Assembly: GCA_020631735.1 (NCBI GenBank)
Contig: CM036197.1
Coordinates: forward strand, 49,089,880-49,153,879
Length of the DNA: 64,000 nt
DNA from: Saccharum officinarum
Taxonomy: Eukaryota > Streptophyta > Magnoliopsida > Poales > Poaceae
Direction: 5' to 3'
The notes below the pieces were generated by a model. That model was not told where the DNA came from. It did not search any database and saw only the letters and a program-made list of their open reading frames with translations. Positions 10,241-20,034 of this stretch are shown in pieces (position 1 is the stretch's first letter; each line of letters begins with the position of its first letter). Made by a program: the position numbers and the translations under genes.

Positions 10241-10928
10241 GCCAAATCTGGGCATGAAGGCCCATGTAATAAGTTAGTATTTCGAATTTTGATCGTGGTG
10301 GCCGCGGAGGCCTAAAAGACTCGAAACATAAACCGGTTCGCGGTTGATTCAATTTACTCGAGCTTTTCTTCCCTTTATCGCACGGATCGTTTCTCGCGTG
10401 ATTTACTTAGCGCGCAGCTACATCCTTCGGCGTAAGGGAGCGAGTGGAGGTACCGTAGCCTCGGAGGCGTAAGTGATCTCGCGGCTCGACTGCCCTCGAG
10501 CTTCAGGGTGATGTTGCGGCCTAGTAAATCGGTGAGAGCCTGATCTAAGCGACAGGGGTATGTTCTTTTTTAATTTTAGGAACCGTTGTTTAGATCTTCT
10601 CAGCGTGAAGGCGTACCTCTAAAAGGCGCAAGGGTCGAGTGGAGGTACCGTAGCCTCGGAGGCGTAGGTGATGCTCCAGGCTCGAGAGCCCTTTCGAACC
10701 TTAGGGTGCTCTTTCAGCGAAGTCGATCTAAGAAACGGTTCTTAAATTTAAAAAAGAGCACAAGTTTTTTCGGTTTTTCGGGGACCGGGGGTTCCCCCCT
10801 TGCCAGCCCCCGAGGGAGGGTCGACGCTGGGAGTGCAGGGTCGATCCTTCCTCATTGCGAAACGAAAAATTTTGAACATCGCTGTATTCTTTATTGATGA
10901 AAAAGGAAATACAGAGCCTCGAGACTTT
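10241..10928 (-). other. Spacer between integrase and accessory ORF, with a 36-bp direct repeat
   Basis: Non-coding. A 36-bp sequence starting gagtggaggtaccgtagcct occurs at 10442-10477 and again at 10637-10672 with one mismatch, each followed by a similar run (ctcgag..., agggtg..., gatctaag). This marks an old tandem duplication with a spacing of about 195 bp. Confidence 0.75.
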
Positions 10929-12745
10929 TTAAGGAAAGAAGCGACGTAGCTGTTCAATGTTCCAAGCGTTGGTGAGGATTTCGCCCTTCTCGTTGGATAG
11001 CTTGTAGGTGCCCGGCTTTATTACTTCTGCGATGATGTACGGCCCTTCCCATGGTGGTGTGAGCTTGTGCCGTCCCTTGGTGTTCTGGTTCCGCCGTAGC
11101 ACCAAGTCACCAACGTTGAGGTCACGCTTGCGGACGTATCTGTCGTGGTAGCGTCGGAGACCCTGCTGGTACCTGGCAGAATGCAACAGAGCCACATCTC
11201 GGGCTTCCTCGAGCTGGTCGAGGGCGTCCTGTCTTATGGCGTCGTTGTGTCATTCGTTGTATGCCTTCAACCTCGGGGACCCGTATTCTATATCGGTTGG
11301 TAGCATAGCCTCAGACCCGTAGACTAAGAAGAACGGAGTGAACCCCGTGGCTCGACTGGGCGTTGTTCTTAGGCTCCACAGGACCGAGGGTAGCTCGGCA
11401 GCCCATTTTTTCCATGTTTGTTTAGTTTGTTAAAGATTCTGGGCTTCAGGCCTTGTAGAACCATGCCGTTGGCACGTTCTACTTGCCCGTTTGTTTTTGG
11501 ATGAGCCACGGCCGACCAGAGCACACGGATGTGGTGGTTGTCGCAGAAATCCAAAAACTTTTTGCCAGTGAACTGGGTGTCATTGTCTGTGATGATACAG
11601 TTGGGGACCCCGAAGCGATGAACAATGTTAGTGAAGAAGAGTACAGCTTGTTCGGACCTGATGCTGGTGATAGGGTGGGCCTCGATCCACTTGGAGAATT
11701 TGTCGATTGCGACGAGCAAGTGGGTGAAGCCGCCGGTCGTCCTTTTCAGTGGTCCGACAAGGTCGAGCCCCCAAACGGCGAACGGCCATGTGATTGGGAT
11801 AGTTTGTAGGGCATGTGCCGGAAGATGAGTCTGTCTCGCATAGTACTGACAACCCTCGCAGGAGCGTACTAGCTTGACAGCGTCGGAGACCGCGGTAGGC
11901 CAATAGAATCCTTGTCGAAAGGCGTTTCCGACGAGGGTTCGAGGCGCAGCGTGGTGACCGCAAGCCCCCGAGTGAAGATCGCCGAGCAGATTTCTGCCTT
12001 GCTCTTTCGTGATGCAACGTTGGAGGATACCGGTAGGGCTACGACGGTAGAGCTCCCTGCTGTCGCCCATGATCACAAAAGTTTTGGCCCGGCGTGCGAT
12101 CCGTCGAGCCTCAGTCCTATCCGAGGGGAGGTCCCCTTGGATGAGGTAGTCGAGGTACGGGACGCGCCAATCAGGTTCGAGGTCAGACGGCGGCGTCGAG
12201 TCTTCCACTTGCATGGCTTCAGCCCCGGTCGAGGGGGCTTCTGCCTCAGGTGGAAGGTCGATCGACGCCCCGTCGACCCCCCCGTCTGGCCTGAGGTCAA
12301 CGGATGGGTGCTGAAGGTCTTTCGCGAAGACGTCCGGTGGAACCGTGGCTCGACCGGACGCGATTTTTGCCAGTTCATCAGCAGCCTCATTATACCTGCG
12401 TGCGATATGGTTGAGCTCGAGGCCGTGAAACTTGTCCTCGAGGCGCCGTACTTCTTGGCAGTAGGCCTCCATCTTGGGGTCGCGGCAGCTCGAGTTCTTC
12501 ATGACCTGATCGATCACGAGTTGAGAGTCGCCTCGGACGTCGAGGTGTCGGACCCCGAGCTCGATGGCGATTCTCAACCCCGTGACGAGTGCCTCGTATT
12601 CGGCGACGTTGTTAGACGCAGGGAAATGAAGCCGGATGACGTAGCGCATGTGAACCCGAGGGGTGAGACGAAGAGCAAGCCCGCGCCTGCTCCCGTTTTC
12701 ATCAATGACCCATCGAAGTACATGGTCCACAGCTCCGCCTGGAGC
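10929..12745 (-). pseudogene. pol: Second RNase H and integrase of Tat element
   Basis: Read right to left: an archaeal-like RNase H (YFDGS near 12730, [36 protein letters not shown]), a linker, the integrase HHCC region (H...H, CEGCQYYARQ), and the DDE core with D in WGLDLVGPL, D in CIITDNDTQF (the usual G after N is D here) and E in GQVERANG. A frame change near 11400 and a TGA near 11252 follow. The C-terminal GPY/F-type domain (WEGPYIIAEV) ends at 10929. All three catalytic acids are present, but the reading frame is broken, so no active protein is expected. Confidence 0.85.
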
Positions 12746-14161
12746 TGTGCGGGTGGGAGTTGTGTGTCAGTCCACTCGGCCAGAAAATCTGCTAATACCT
12801 GTGACTTGATAGCTTTTCGCGGCGCATAGGACAATGCCTCGCCCATGAGCTCGACCGCCCATTTGGCAATCCTACCCGAGGCTTTCCGGTTCTGGGCTAT
12901 CTCTCCCAAGGGGAAAGAAGAAACCACAGTAACCGGGTGACCCTCGAAGTAGTGTCGGAGCTTGCGCCGTGTCAAGATGACAGCATACAGCAGTTTCTGG
13001 ATCTGTGGGTATCGACACTTTGTCTCTGAGAGCACCTCGCTAACGAAATAGACCGGCCTCTGGACGAGCAAGGTGTGTGCCTCCTCGGCCCGTTCGACAA
13101 CCAGGGCAGCACTGACTACTTGTGATGTCGCGGCGACATAGAGTAGGAGTGGTTCCCCCGGGGTTGGAGGGACGAGGATCGGTGACCTAAAGAGGGTGGC
13201 TTTCAGTTTCGTGAGAGCCTCCTCAGCCTCGAGGTTCCAGGAAAAATGGTCCGATTTCCTCAAAAGGCGGTACAGAGGGAGTGCTTTTTCGCCGAGGCGC
13301 GAAATGAAACGGCTGAGTGCCGCCAAGCAACCTGTGACTCTCTGTACGCCTTTGAGATCTCGGATGGGGCCCATCTTGGTGATTGCAGAGATTTTTTCAG
13401 GTTGGCCTCGATGCCACGTTTAGATACGATAAACCCTAAAAGCATACCTCGTGGGACGCCGAAGACACATTTCTCTGGATTGAGTTTGATGTTTTTTGCT
13501 CTGAGGCAATTGAATGCAACGTCGAGGTCGCTGACCAGATCGCCGGCATGTTGGGTTTTGACCACGATGTCGTCGACGTAAGCCTCGACGGTCGACCCAA
13601 TGTGCCCCCGAAAACATGTTGCATGCATCGCTGGTACGTTGCCCCTGCGTTCCGGAGACCGAAGGGCATCGTAACGTAGCAATACATGCCGAATGGGGTG
13701 ATGAATGAAGTCGCGAGCTGGTCGGACTCCTTCATTTTGATTTGGTGGTAGCCGGAGTATGCATCTAAGAATGAGAGAGTTTCACATCCCGCGGTGGAAT
13801 CAACGATTTGATCAATGCGTGGCAAAGGGAAGGGAACTTTCGGACATGCTTTATTTAAACCAGTATAGTCTACGCACATCCTCCATTTCCCGCTCTTTTT
13901 TCTAACTAAGACAGGATTAGCTAGCCACTCGGGATGATGAACCTCCTTGATGAACCCGGCCTCCAACAGTCTGTGTATCTCCTCGCCGATGATCCTGCGC
14001 TTTTCCTCGTCGAAGCGGCGCAGGCGTTGCTTCACCGGTTTGGATCCGGCCCGGATCTCCAAGGCGTGCTCGGCGACTTCCCTGGGTATGCCTGGCATAT
14101 CCGAGGGACTCCACGCAAAGATGTCGACGTTCGCGCGGAGAAAGTCGACGAGCACTGCTTC
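12746..14161 (-). pseudogene. pol: Reverse transcriptase and first RNase H of Tat element
   Basis: RT fingers and palm are clear: PVLVRKKSGKWRMCVDYTGL, FPLPRIDQIVD, SFLDAYSGYHQI, TPFGMYCYVTMPFGLRNAG, and the catalytic YVDD at 13569-13580. The frame shifts between the PFGLRNAG motif and YVDD (about 13600). The thumb and RNase H follow ([42 protein letters not shown]). The Asp of the first RNase H motif is in doubt (LYVAAT instead of LYLAVT-like forms, usual for Tat elements, in which this domain is often degenerate). Confidence 0.87.
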
Positions 14162-15030
14162 CTATTTAGGATCGAGGGTGGCGCTGACGTTCAGCGCCCT
14201 CCCCTTGGGATCAGCGGGGTCGAGGGGTACGAGCTTGACGTCTTCGGCGGGCTCGAAGCTGCCGACATGGCGTTTTGGGTCGGGGATCGCATTGGCTAGA
14301 CCGTCGAGGTCTGCGGCCAAGATCGCTGACCCAAAAACAGCCTCGCCGTGCTCGACGCACTCGACGTCGCATTCGTAGGCATGTTCAAACGAAGGCCCTA
14401 CAGTGATGACACCGTTTGGGCCAGGCATTTTGAGCTTGAGGTAGGTGTAGTTCGGGATCGCCATGAACTTGGCGTAGCATGGGCGTCCCAGGATAGCGTG
14501 GTACGTTCCACGGAATCCGACCACTTCGAAAGCGAGAGTTTCCTTTCGGAAATTGGCCGGTGTGCCAAAGCAAACAGGCAGATCGACCCGCCCGAGGGGT
14601 TCCGCCCGTTTCCCTGGCACGACTCCGTGGAAGCCCCCGGCGCTAGGCTGGAGGCGCGCTCTGTCGACCCCACAAGAGGTCGAGGGTCTGAGAGTAGATA
14701 ATGTTGAGGCTGCTTCCGCCGTCCATGAGCACTTTGGTGAGGCGTGTGTTGGCGATGACGGGGTCAACGACAAGGGGATAGACCCCCTGGTTGGGGACGT
14801 AGTCTGGGTGGTCATCACGGTCGAAAGTGATGGCCACCGCAGACCAATCAAGGAAACGGGGTACTGCCGATTGTACGGAGAAGACCTCGCGCCGTTCTCG
14901 CTTGCGCTGACGCGCAGAGAGGCAGGTCGAGGGTCCTCCGTAGATCATGTAGCAGTCGCGGATTTCGGGAAATTCCCCGTCCTTGTCGTCACCCTTAGGG
15001 TCCTCCCCTTGTCGTCCTTCTTGGCGCCGG
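14162..15030 (-). pseudogene. pol: Protease region of Tat element, ending in an amber stop
   Basis: The frame picks up after a shift near 15030 relative to gag. The protease active-site region reads VLMDGGSSLNI (about 14710-14750), the D-G-G-S form common in Tat elements, followed by FRGTYHAILGRPCYAKF (about 14460-14510). An in-frame TAG at 14162-14164 separates it from RT, which continues in the same frame directly after it. The residue context suggests a former Gln codon. Confidence 0.78.
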
Positions 15031-17313
15031 CACCCCGAAGTACCTGCGCAGCATGTGACAATCCTCGAGGTTATGGTTAGTGAGTCCCTTGTGGTAGGGA
15101 CACGGCTCTTTGAGCATTTTGTCGAAGACGCCCCCACCGGGGGGGCCTCGAGGTTTCTTGTGCTCGGTAGCAGCGACGAGCTCGTCGGCCGGGGCCTCGA
15201 GCTTGCCCTGCTGGCCCTTCTTCTTGCGGTTGTTTCTCTTGGGGCCTCGGGTGGAACTCGCGGGGTCGTCGACCTTCTGCTCTTCCCTCGCCGGCTCGCC
15301 GCCAAAGATTGCACCAACCGCCTCCTCGCCGGCGGCGAAGTTGGTGACGATGTCCATCAATCCGTTGGCAGTGAGCGGGGTGTTACGGTCCAACTCCCGG
15401 ACCAACTCCTTACAGGTGGTACCGGAGAGGAAGGCCGTAATCACGTCGGAGTCGGTGATGTTGGGGAGCTCGGTGCGCTGCCGGGAGAAGCGCCGGATGT
15501 AGTCCCGGAGGGACTCATCTGGTTTCTGCTTACAGCCCCGGAGGTCCCACGAGTTGCCGGGGCGCATGTAGGTTCCCTTGAAATTTCCCTCGAACACCCT
15601 CACGAGATCGTCCCAGTCGTGGATCTGCCAAGGTGGGAGATCCTCGAGCCAGGCTCGGGCGGTGTCGGAGAGGAACAGGGGGAGTTGCCGAATGATGACC
15701 CGGTCGTCGGTGGCCCCGCCCAACTGACACGCCAAGCGGAAATCGGCGAGCCAAAGTTCGGGTTTGGTCTCGCCGTTATACTTGGTGAGAGTCGTGGGGG
15801 GACGGAACCGAGCCGGGGGCACCGTCTCACGGATAGCCCTACTGAACACCCGAGGACCTGGGGGTTCGGGTGAAGGGCTACGGTCTTCCGAGCTGTCGTA
15901 GCGTCCGCCCCTGTGGACGTGGTAGCCTCGAGCTACACCGTCACCGTGTTTGCGCGTGCGACGCTCGACGATGTTGCCACGGGTGTCTCGAGGCTCGCGG
16001 TCGTTGGCGATGGGCTCAGGGGCAGGTGCTACCCGGTTTCGCCGGGCAGGCTCGGGATGAACCGAGGCTTCTCTCTCCTGTCGGGAAGGCCCAAGGGTCC
16101 GCTCCGAGGCTGCTTCGCGCCGCCTCGAGGCAGAGCTCTCGGCCTGCTGCATGGCGGCAGTCTCGAGGAGTCCTCGGATTTCGTCTCGAGCCCGACGGGC
16201 GTCAGGGTTTGACGGCTCGGGCATGTTGCGCAGGAGCATGGCGGCGGCGACGACGTTTTGGCTGGCTCGAGCGAAAACCGGAGGGTCGACCGCCCGGTCC
16301 TCGTCGATGCGACGGTTGACGTCGCGAGCTCTCTCACGAGCTCTCCCGCCAAATGCGTGTTCCGCACGCTCACGCTCGAGGGTTTGTTGGAGAAGATCCA
16401 GGTTTTCGCGTTCCTCGTCAAGCTGGTCCTGCAACTCGCGAATCTGTTCGAGCTGCGCTCCTTGATCCGCAAGGAACTGAGGCTCGTTTCGCTCGGCAGG
16501 AAGCTCGACATGAGGGGGCGTGTGCCTTTCTTCGACCGGCTCTTCGTCCTCTGATTCCGAGGTGCTTTCAACGTCGATGTTGAAGCACTCACGAGTCGGA
16601 TCATAGGTGTCGTCAGCCGAGTCGGAGTCAGGTGCGCCAAAGTAGTAATATGACGGGGGAATGTGTGGCCGTTGCCAACCATCACCGAGGTGGTGACGTG
16701 GAGAAGCAGTCACACGAGGTTCTGTTTCAGGTGTCTCCGTAGAGTCCCGATAATCAGAAGCCGGCGTGGACGCGACGAGGTCCAGAGTGGAGCGTAGATG
16801 GTGTCCGGGGAGTTCCTCATAAGCGCTCATGCGAGTGCTCACGGAGGATGCGTACACCCGGGCAACCGAGTCCAGCCCAAACGGAAATGGTGATGGGGAC
16901 GTCACTGCCCGTGGCGAAATAGATGCTACGGACAGAGGTGTCTCACCGGACGGGGGAACGGCGGGATTCTTCGTCGGCACGCCACCCTCAGCCAGGCTCG
17001 TCCTTCCCAAATCTTCCAAAAGGAGATCTAGGCTGGCGCCTGTCTGGGGGGTGCCGGACCGGGGGATCCCATCGCCCTCCGTCAGGTGGAGACGGTGGTT
17101 GTACCGGGCTCGCCGTCGCCGGGCGGCCCGCGACCGCCTAGAGCGACGGTGCCGGTTGACTGCTCCCCCGGGCTGGGAGAGCTCGTAATCTTCGTCGGTT
17201 GGGTGCCTGGGTGGGAGTAGGACCATGTCGTAGCCAGAGCCGAGCGACATGAACTCTAAACTCCCAAACCAGATCACCGTACCCAACGGGATCGGGCGTT
17301 CAGGGTTAGCCAT
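14995..17313 (-). CDS. gag: Gag of Tat element (772 residues, open)
   Basis: ATG at 17311-17313, 61 bases inside the LTR edge, stop at 14995-14997; chosen because upstream codons would lie in the LTR. Features: an Arg-rich segment near residues 53-70, a disordered Ser/Pro region, an acidic stretch near 250-262, a coiled coil near 288-321 (LEQIRELQDQLDEERENLDL), and a Retrotrans_gag domain near 500-640 (ELWLADFRLACQLGG, ARAWLEDLPP, GNFKGTYMRPGNSWDL). The zinc knuckle at 15058-15102 is CPYHKGLTNHNLEDC, i.e. C-X2-H-X5-H-X4-C, instead of CCHC. The frame is open over its whole length, better preserved than pol, but pol lies in another frame after about 15030. Confidence 0.85.
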   Translation of the reverse strand: MANPERPIPLGTVIWFGSLEFMSLGSGYDMVLLPPRHPTDEDYELSQPGGAVNRHRRSRRSRAARRRRARYNHRLHLTEGDGIPRSGTPQTGASLDLLLEDLGRTSLAEGGVPTKNPAVPPSGETPLSVASISPRAVTSPSPFPFGLDSVARVYASSVSTRMSAYEELPGHHLRSTLDLVASTPASDYRDSTETPETEPRVTASPRHHLGDGWQRPHIPPSYYYFGAPDSDSADDTYDPTRECFNIDVESTSESEDEEPVEERHTPPHVELPAERNEPQFLADQGAQLEQIRELQDQLDEERENLDLLQQTLERERAEHAFGGRARERARDVNRRIDEDRAVDPPVFARASQNVVAAAMLLRNMPEPSNPDARRARDEIRGLLETAAMQQAESSASRRREAASERTLGPSRQEREASVHPEPARRNRVAPAPEPIANDREPRDTRGNIVERRTRKHGDGVARGYHVHRGGRYDSSEDRSPSPEPPGPRVFSRAIRETVPPARFRPPTTLTKYNGETKPELWLADFRLACQLGGATDDRVIIRQLPLFLSDTARAWLEDLPPWQIHDWDDLVRVFEGNFKGTYMRPGNSWDLRGCKQKPDESLRDYIRRFSRQRTELPNITDSDVITAFLSGTTCKELVRELDRNTPLTANGLMDIVTNFAAGEEAVGAIFGGEPAREEQKVDDPASSTRGPKRNNRKKKGQQGKLEAPADELVAATEHKKPRGPPGGGVFDKMLKEPCPYHKGLTNHNLEDCHMLRRYFGVPAPRRTTRGGP

Positions 17314-17356
17314 CCAAGAAGAACGGCGACAAAGCGAGGTTTGCACGCAGCGCTCC

Positions 17357-17372
17357 CCTACCTGGCGCGCCA
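17357..17372 (-). other. Primer-binding site of Tat element
   Basis: On the minus strand tggcgcgccaggtagg begins two bases inside the LTR edge. This form recurs in grass Tat elements; the matching tRNA is not assigned here. Confidence 0.7.
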
Positions 17373-17668
17373 ACTGTCGGTGTTCGGACCGAGGGGGTCC
17401 TAAACCAACGAGTAAATGCTGCGTGACTCTTTCCTGGATGGTGATGCAAGGAGAACACACGGGGGTTTATCCTGGTTCGGGCAAAAGAAGGCCCTACGTC
17501 CAGCGGGGAAGAGAGGTTTGTATTTCCTTGCACCGAGGTGCTCGTGTAGGGGTTACAAGCAGGCGAGAGAGGGTGTCGAGCCCAAGTCTCAAAGAGAAAA
17601 AGGAGAAAGATGGTTGCTTCGCGTTTTTTCCGTGATGCTTCGCCCCCCTATTCGTCGCCCTGGCCCGT

Positions 17669-17678
17669 CCTTTTATAG
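17669..17678 (-). promoter_or_regulatory. TATA box in Tat LTR
   Basis: Minus strand ctataaaagg, about 850 bp into the LTR and about 295 bp before its end, the expected place for the U3/R transition. Confidence 0.65.
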
Positions 17679-18160
17679 GGCGAGAGGTGGTCAAGTCGAG
17701 GGGAGCCTTGAGGCGATGTTTCGTCGATTCCTGTTGAGTTGACTGTAGCGACGTGGCTTCGGGATGGCCGGCCATCCCTGGGTACCCTAACGTGGTGCGG
17801 GACAAGAGGGTGAAATGACCCAGAGCGCCATGCCATACCGTCCTTCGAGCTAAGTCGAGCGTTGGGACCGGGTCGAGGCCGGGTCGAGGTCGGATGGATA
17901 AGGCCGAATCCCTGGTATCGCGGGGGACGGACCTTGTCTTATCCTCCCTCGAGGGTGATTGATGGTGAATAGTGCGCGGTAAGGTGGATACAGTGACGGC
18001 TTTCACCTCCCATCACGGGATGGGCGGTAAAACAGTGAGACTTGACGTGGGTATTGTTCCCGCGTTGACCCATGCCGTAGCCATGCCGGTCGGTGGTAGT
18101 AGGTAACCGCATTGAATGCTATGGCTTTTGTCCCGGGTAGGTAAAGAAAGGGTGTCGAGG

Positions 18161-18447
18161 AGCCGGGGTGCGGTCGAGGCGCCCCGTCGAGTGGGCCTCG
18201 TACGAGTCGGAGCCGGAGCGCGGTCGAGGCGCCCCGTCGAGCGGGCTTCGTACGAGTCGGAGCCGGGGCGCGGTCGAGGCGCCCCGTCGAGCGGGCCTCG
18301 TACGAGTCGGAGCCGGGGCGTGGTCGAGGCGCCCCGTCGAGCGGGCCTCGTACGAGTCGGAGCCGGGGCGTGGTCGAGGCGCCCCGTCGAGCGGGCCTCG
18401 TACGAGTCGGAACCGGGGCGCGGTCGAGGCGCCCCGTCGAGCGGGCT
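18161..18447. repeat. 50-bp tandem repeat in U3 of Tat LTR, about 5.7 copies
   Basis: Units start at 18171, 18221, 18271, 18321, 18371 and 18421 (last one partial), preceded by a partial copy from 18161. The unit begins cggtcgaggcgccccgtcga and includes gcgggcctcgtacgagtcgg. Copies differ by only one to three bases. It is GC-rich and CpG-dense, and each unit carries gtcgaggcgccccgtcga, a near-inverted repeat. Open frames across it on both strands are by-products. Confidence 0.93.
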
Positions 18448-18522
18448 ATCTTTCATTGTGGTCTCGGTTATGTTAGTGTTTTGGCGATAGGTGTGGGTAC
18501 CCCCGTACTGTTGGTACCGACA

Positions 18523-19653
18523 CTGTGACAATCACATAGGATTAGTTTAATGGCGCTGGCATTGGTTGCAATTTACTATTAGAAAAAAACAAAATGAATA
18601 TGAAAGTTTAGATGTTTTTGCAAATACAGAAGCCTCTCTGTCTACTACAGAATGTTCTTCTTGCTTATTATCTGTCTCGATTAGTGGCTAAAGGGAAATG
18701 AGGGTGGCATAGTATTGCTCCTAGGATGAAGGATGTTGTGAGCGTCCAAACAATCTAGAAATGGTTGATTTAGTTCTACAAAGAAGTGTTTTAATTCCAT
18801 GAGATAGCTGTAGGTGGTCTTTCTATTCCTTGCCTTTGGTACTTGGTATTCCTTTCCCATTGTTTGTCTTGCTTGCGGAGTTAGCAGAATGTTTGGATTC
18901 CTGGCATAACCTCAGCTTAGCTAATGAATTCTTCAACCTCTGCTTATCTGTTTGACGCAAAACACAAACCAATGCCCTTATTATCACCCTCTAATTGACT
19001 CATATCACTTGTTTAGTGTGGTGATATCTATAGATGATAGTAACTGAATTCCTTATGGTGACAATTACTCACCATTATTTCATGCATTGCCTTCCGTGGC
19101 CTTCGCTAGATGGACATCACGACAGGACATACATTTCTTTGTTTCCTACAGTACAAATGAAAACTTATTACTACATTTCTAAGGATCAGTTTGATGGCAT
19201 CGGTCACGATTCGCTTGAAAATAGGATAAACCAGAATGAAGAGGAAATTGGGATTTGTTTTGGCAAACACAGAAGTGTATTGCTATATCTCTGCATGCCA
19301 CAGAATTCTTGAGCATCCAAACGAGCTAGAAATGGTCGACTTGATTATACAAAGAGCTGTTTAAATTTGTTGACACAGCTGTTGGTTGTGGTCTTTCTGC
19401 TTGGTGCCTGTTTTCCTTTCTCTGTGTTTATCGTGTTTGTTGAATTAACAGAATGTACGGATTTCTGGCACAGCTTCGCTCCACCAATCAAGTCTTGCAA
19501 TATTTTCTCATCTGTTTTAGGTTCACCTATTTTACTTCTTTATTGTGCCTGATTATATCCTGGAATGTAAGAAATTTCATTTCTGACTGTACCTGCCAAA
19601 GTGCCAAAAAAAAAAAAAACAGGAACTAATTGTTGTGCCTTTGAATTCTGTAG
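18523..19653 (+). other. Probable intron of the TMEM14/FAX-like gene
   Basis: AT-rich sequence between the Tat LTR and the first visible exon, ending in an acceptor (ttgaattctgtag). No coding exon was recognised in it. It contains an imperfect direct duplication (about 18737-18955 and 19310-19520). If it is intron, the Tat element inserted in it and upstream exons are outside the visible sequence. Confidence 0.55.
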
Positions 19654-20034
19654 CTGGTGGTGTAATGGGATATATGAAGAGTGGAAGCCAGAAATCCTTG
19701 GCTGCAGGAGGCATATCAGCCCTGGTCCTGTACTTTGTCCACACTCAACTCCCAGTGAGACCTGTCTTTGCATCGTCGATCGGTTTAGGTATGCAGAATC
19801 TTTTTTTCTGAACCTTTGGCTGTTTTCTTTGCTTGGAAGTTTGATCAGCCTAGATTCTTCACTTGACATCGTTGTTGATTCCGCGTTCCAGGTATATCGG
19901 CTGCGCTTCTGTCAGTGATGGGGTCGCGCTTCAAGAAGTCCAGGAAGATATTCCCAGCTGGTGTCGTGTCCCTTGTATCCCTGGTCATGGTCGGAGGCTA
20001 CTTCCACGGGATCTTGCGTAGCTCGCACGCGTGA
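19654..20034 (+). CDS. TMEM14/FATTY ACID EXPORT (FAX)-like membrane protein, last two exons
   Basis: Exon 19654-19788 (after ttctgtag, before gtatgc) and exon 19892-20034 (after cgttccag, TGA at 20032-20034); the intron is 19789-19891 (103 bp). The joined phase is consistent (split Gly codon). Encoded: AGGVMGYMKSGSQKSLAAGG, a hydrophobic stretch, PVRPVFASSIGLG, a second hydrophobic stretch, then SRFKKSRKIFPAGVVSLVSL and a final membrane segment before HGILRSSHA. The G-x-x-GY-x-K-x-GS-x-x-SLAAG and F/K-x-PAGVV patterns fit the TMEM14 family, which in plants includes fatty-acid exporters of plastid or ER membranes; which member is not decided. The N-terminal exon(s), start and any transit peptide are missing, being separated or lost by the TE insertion. 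Confidence 0.8.

Larger units (their letters stand above)
8821..18522 (-). mobile_element. Ty3/Gypsy retrotransposon, Tat lineage, lacking its 3' LTR in this assembly
   Basis: Minus strand, read right to left: LTR (17375-18522), primer site, gag (17313-14995), protease, RT, RNase H, second RNase H, integrase ending at 10929, spacer, and an opposite-strand accessory ORF (8821-10240). The second (archaeal-like) RNase H and an antisense extra ORF between integrase and 3' LTR are established features of the Tat group. Frameshifts near 15030, 13600 and 12700, an in-frame amber stop at 14162-14164 and a stop near 11252 show decay. The 3' LTR would lie left of 8821, in or beyond the gap. Confidence 0.88.
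17375..18522 (-). repeat. 5' LTR of Tat element
   Basis: Plus-strand edges tgtcggtgttcgg and gttggtaccgaca give TG...CA with an inverted terminal tgtcggt/accgaca. Length 1148 bp. It is followed on the element side by the primer site and gag. It contains a minus-strand TATA box and a 50-bp tandem repeat upstream of it. Confidence 0.85.

Noticed and set aside
11912..12829. Plus-strand open frame of about 305 codons opposite to the Tat RNase H/integrase
   Set aside because: The minus strand carries clear RNase H and integrase motifs; the plus-strand frame has none.
14983..15873. Plus-strand open frame of about 296 codons opposite to the Tat gag
   Set aside because: It is the antisense shadow of a well-supported gag with recognised domains on the minus strand.
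18161..18447. CRISPR-like array
   Set aside because: The copies are contiguous with no spacers, in a plant LTR; it is an ordinary tandem repeat.
18116..18490. Repetitive protein (Arg/Gly/Ser repeats) across the 50-bp tandem repeat
   Set aside because: The period is 50 bases, not a multiple of three, and frames are open on both strands; it is a DNA repeat in an LTR.
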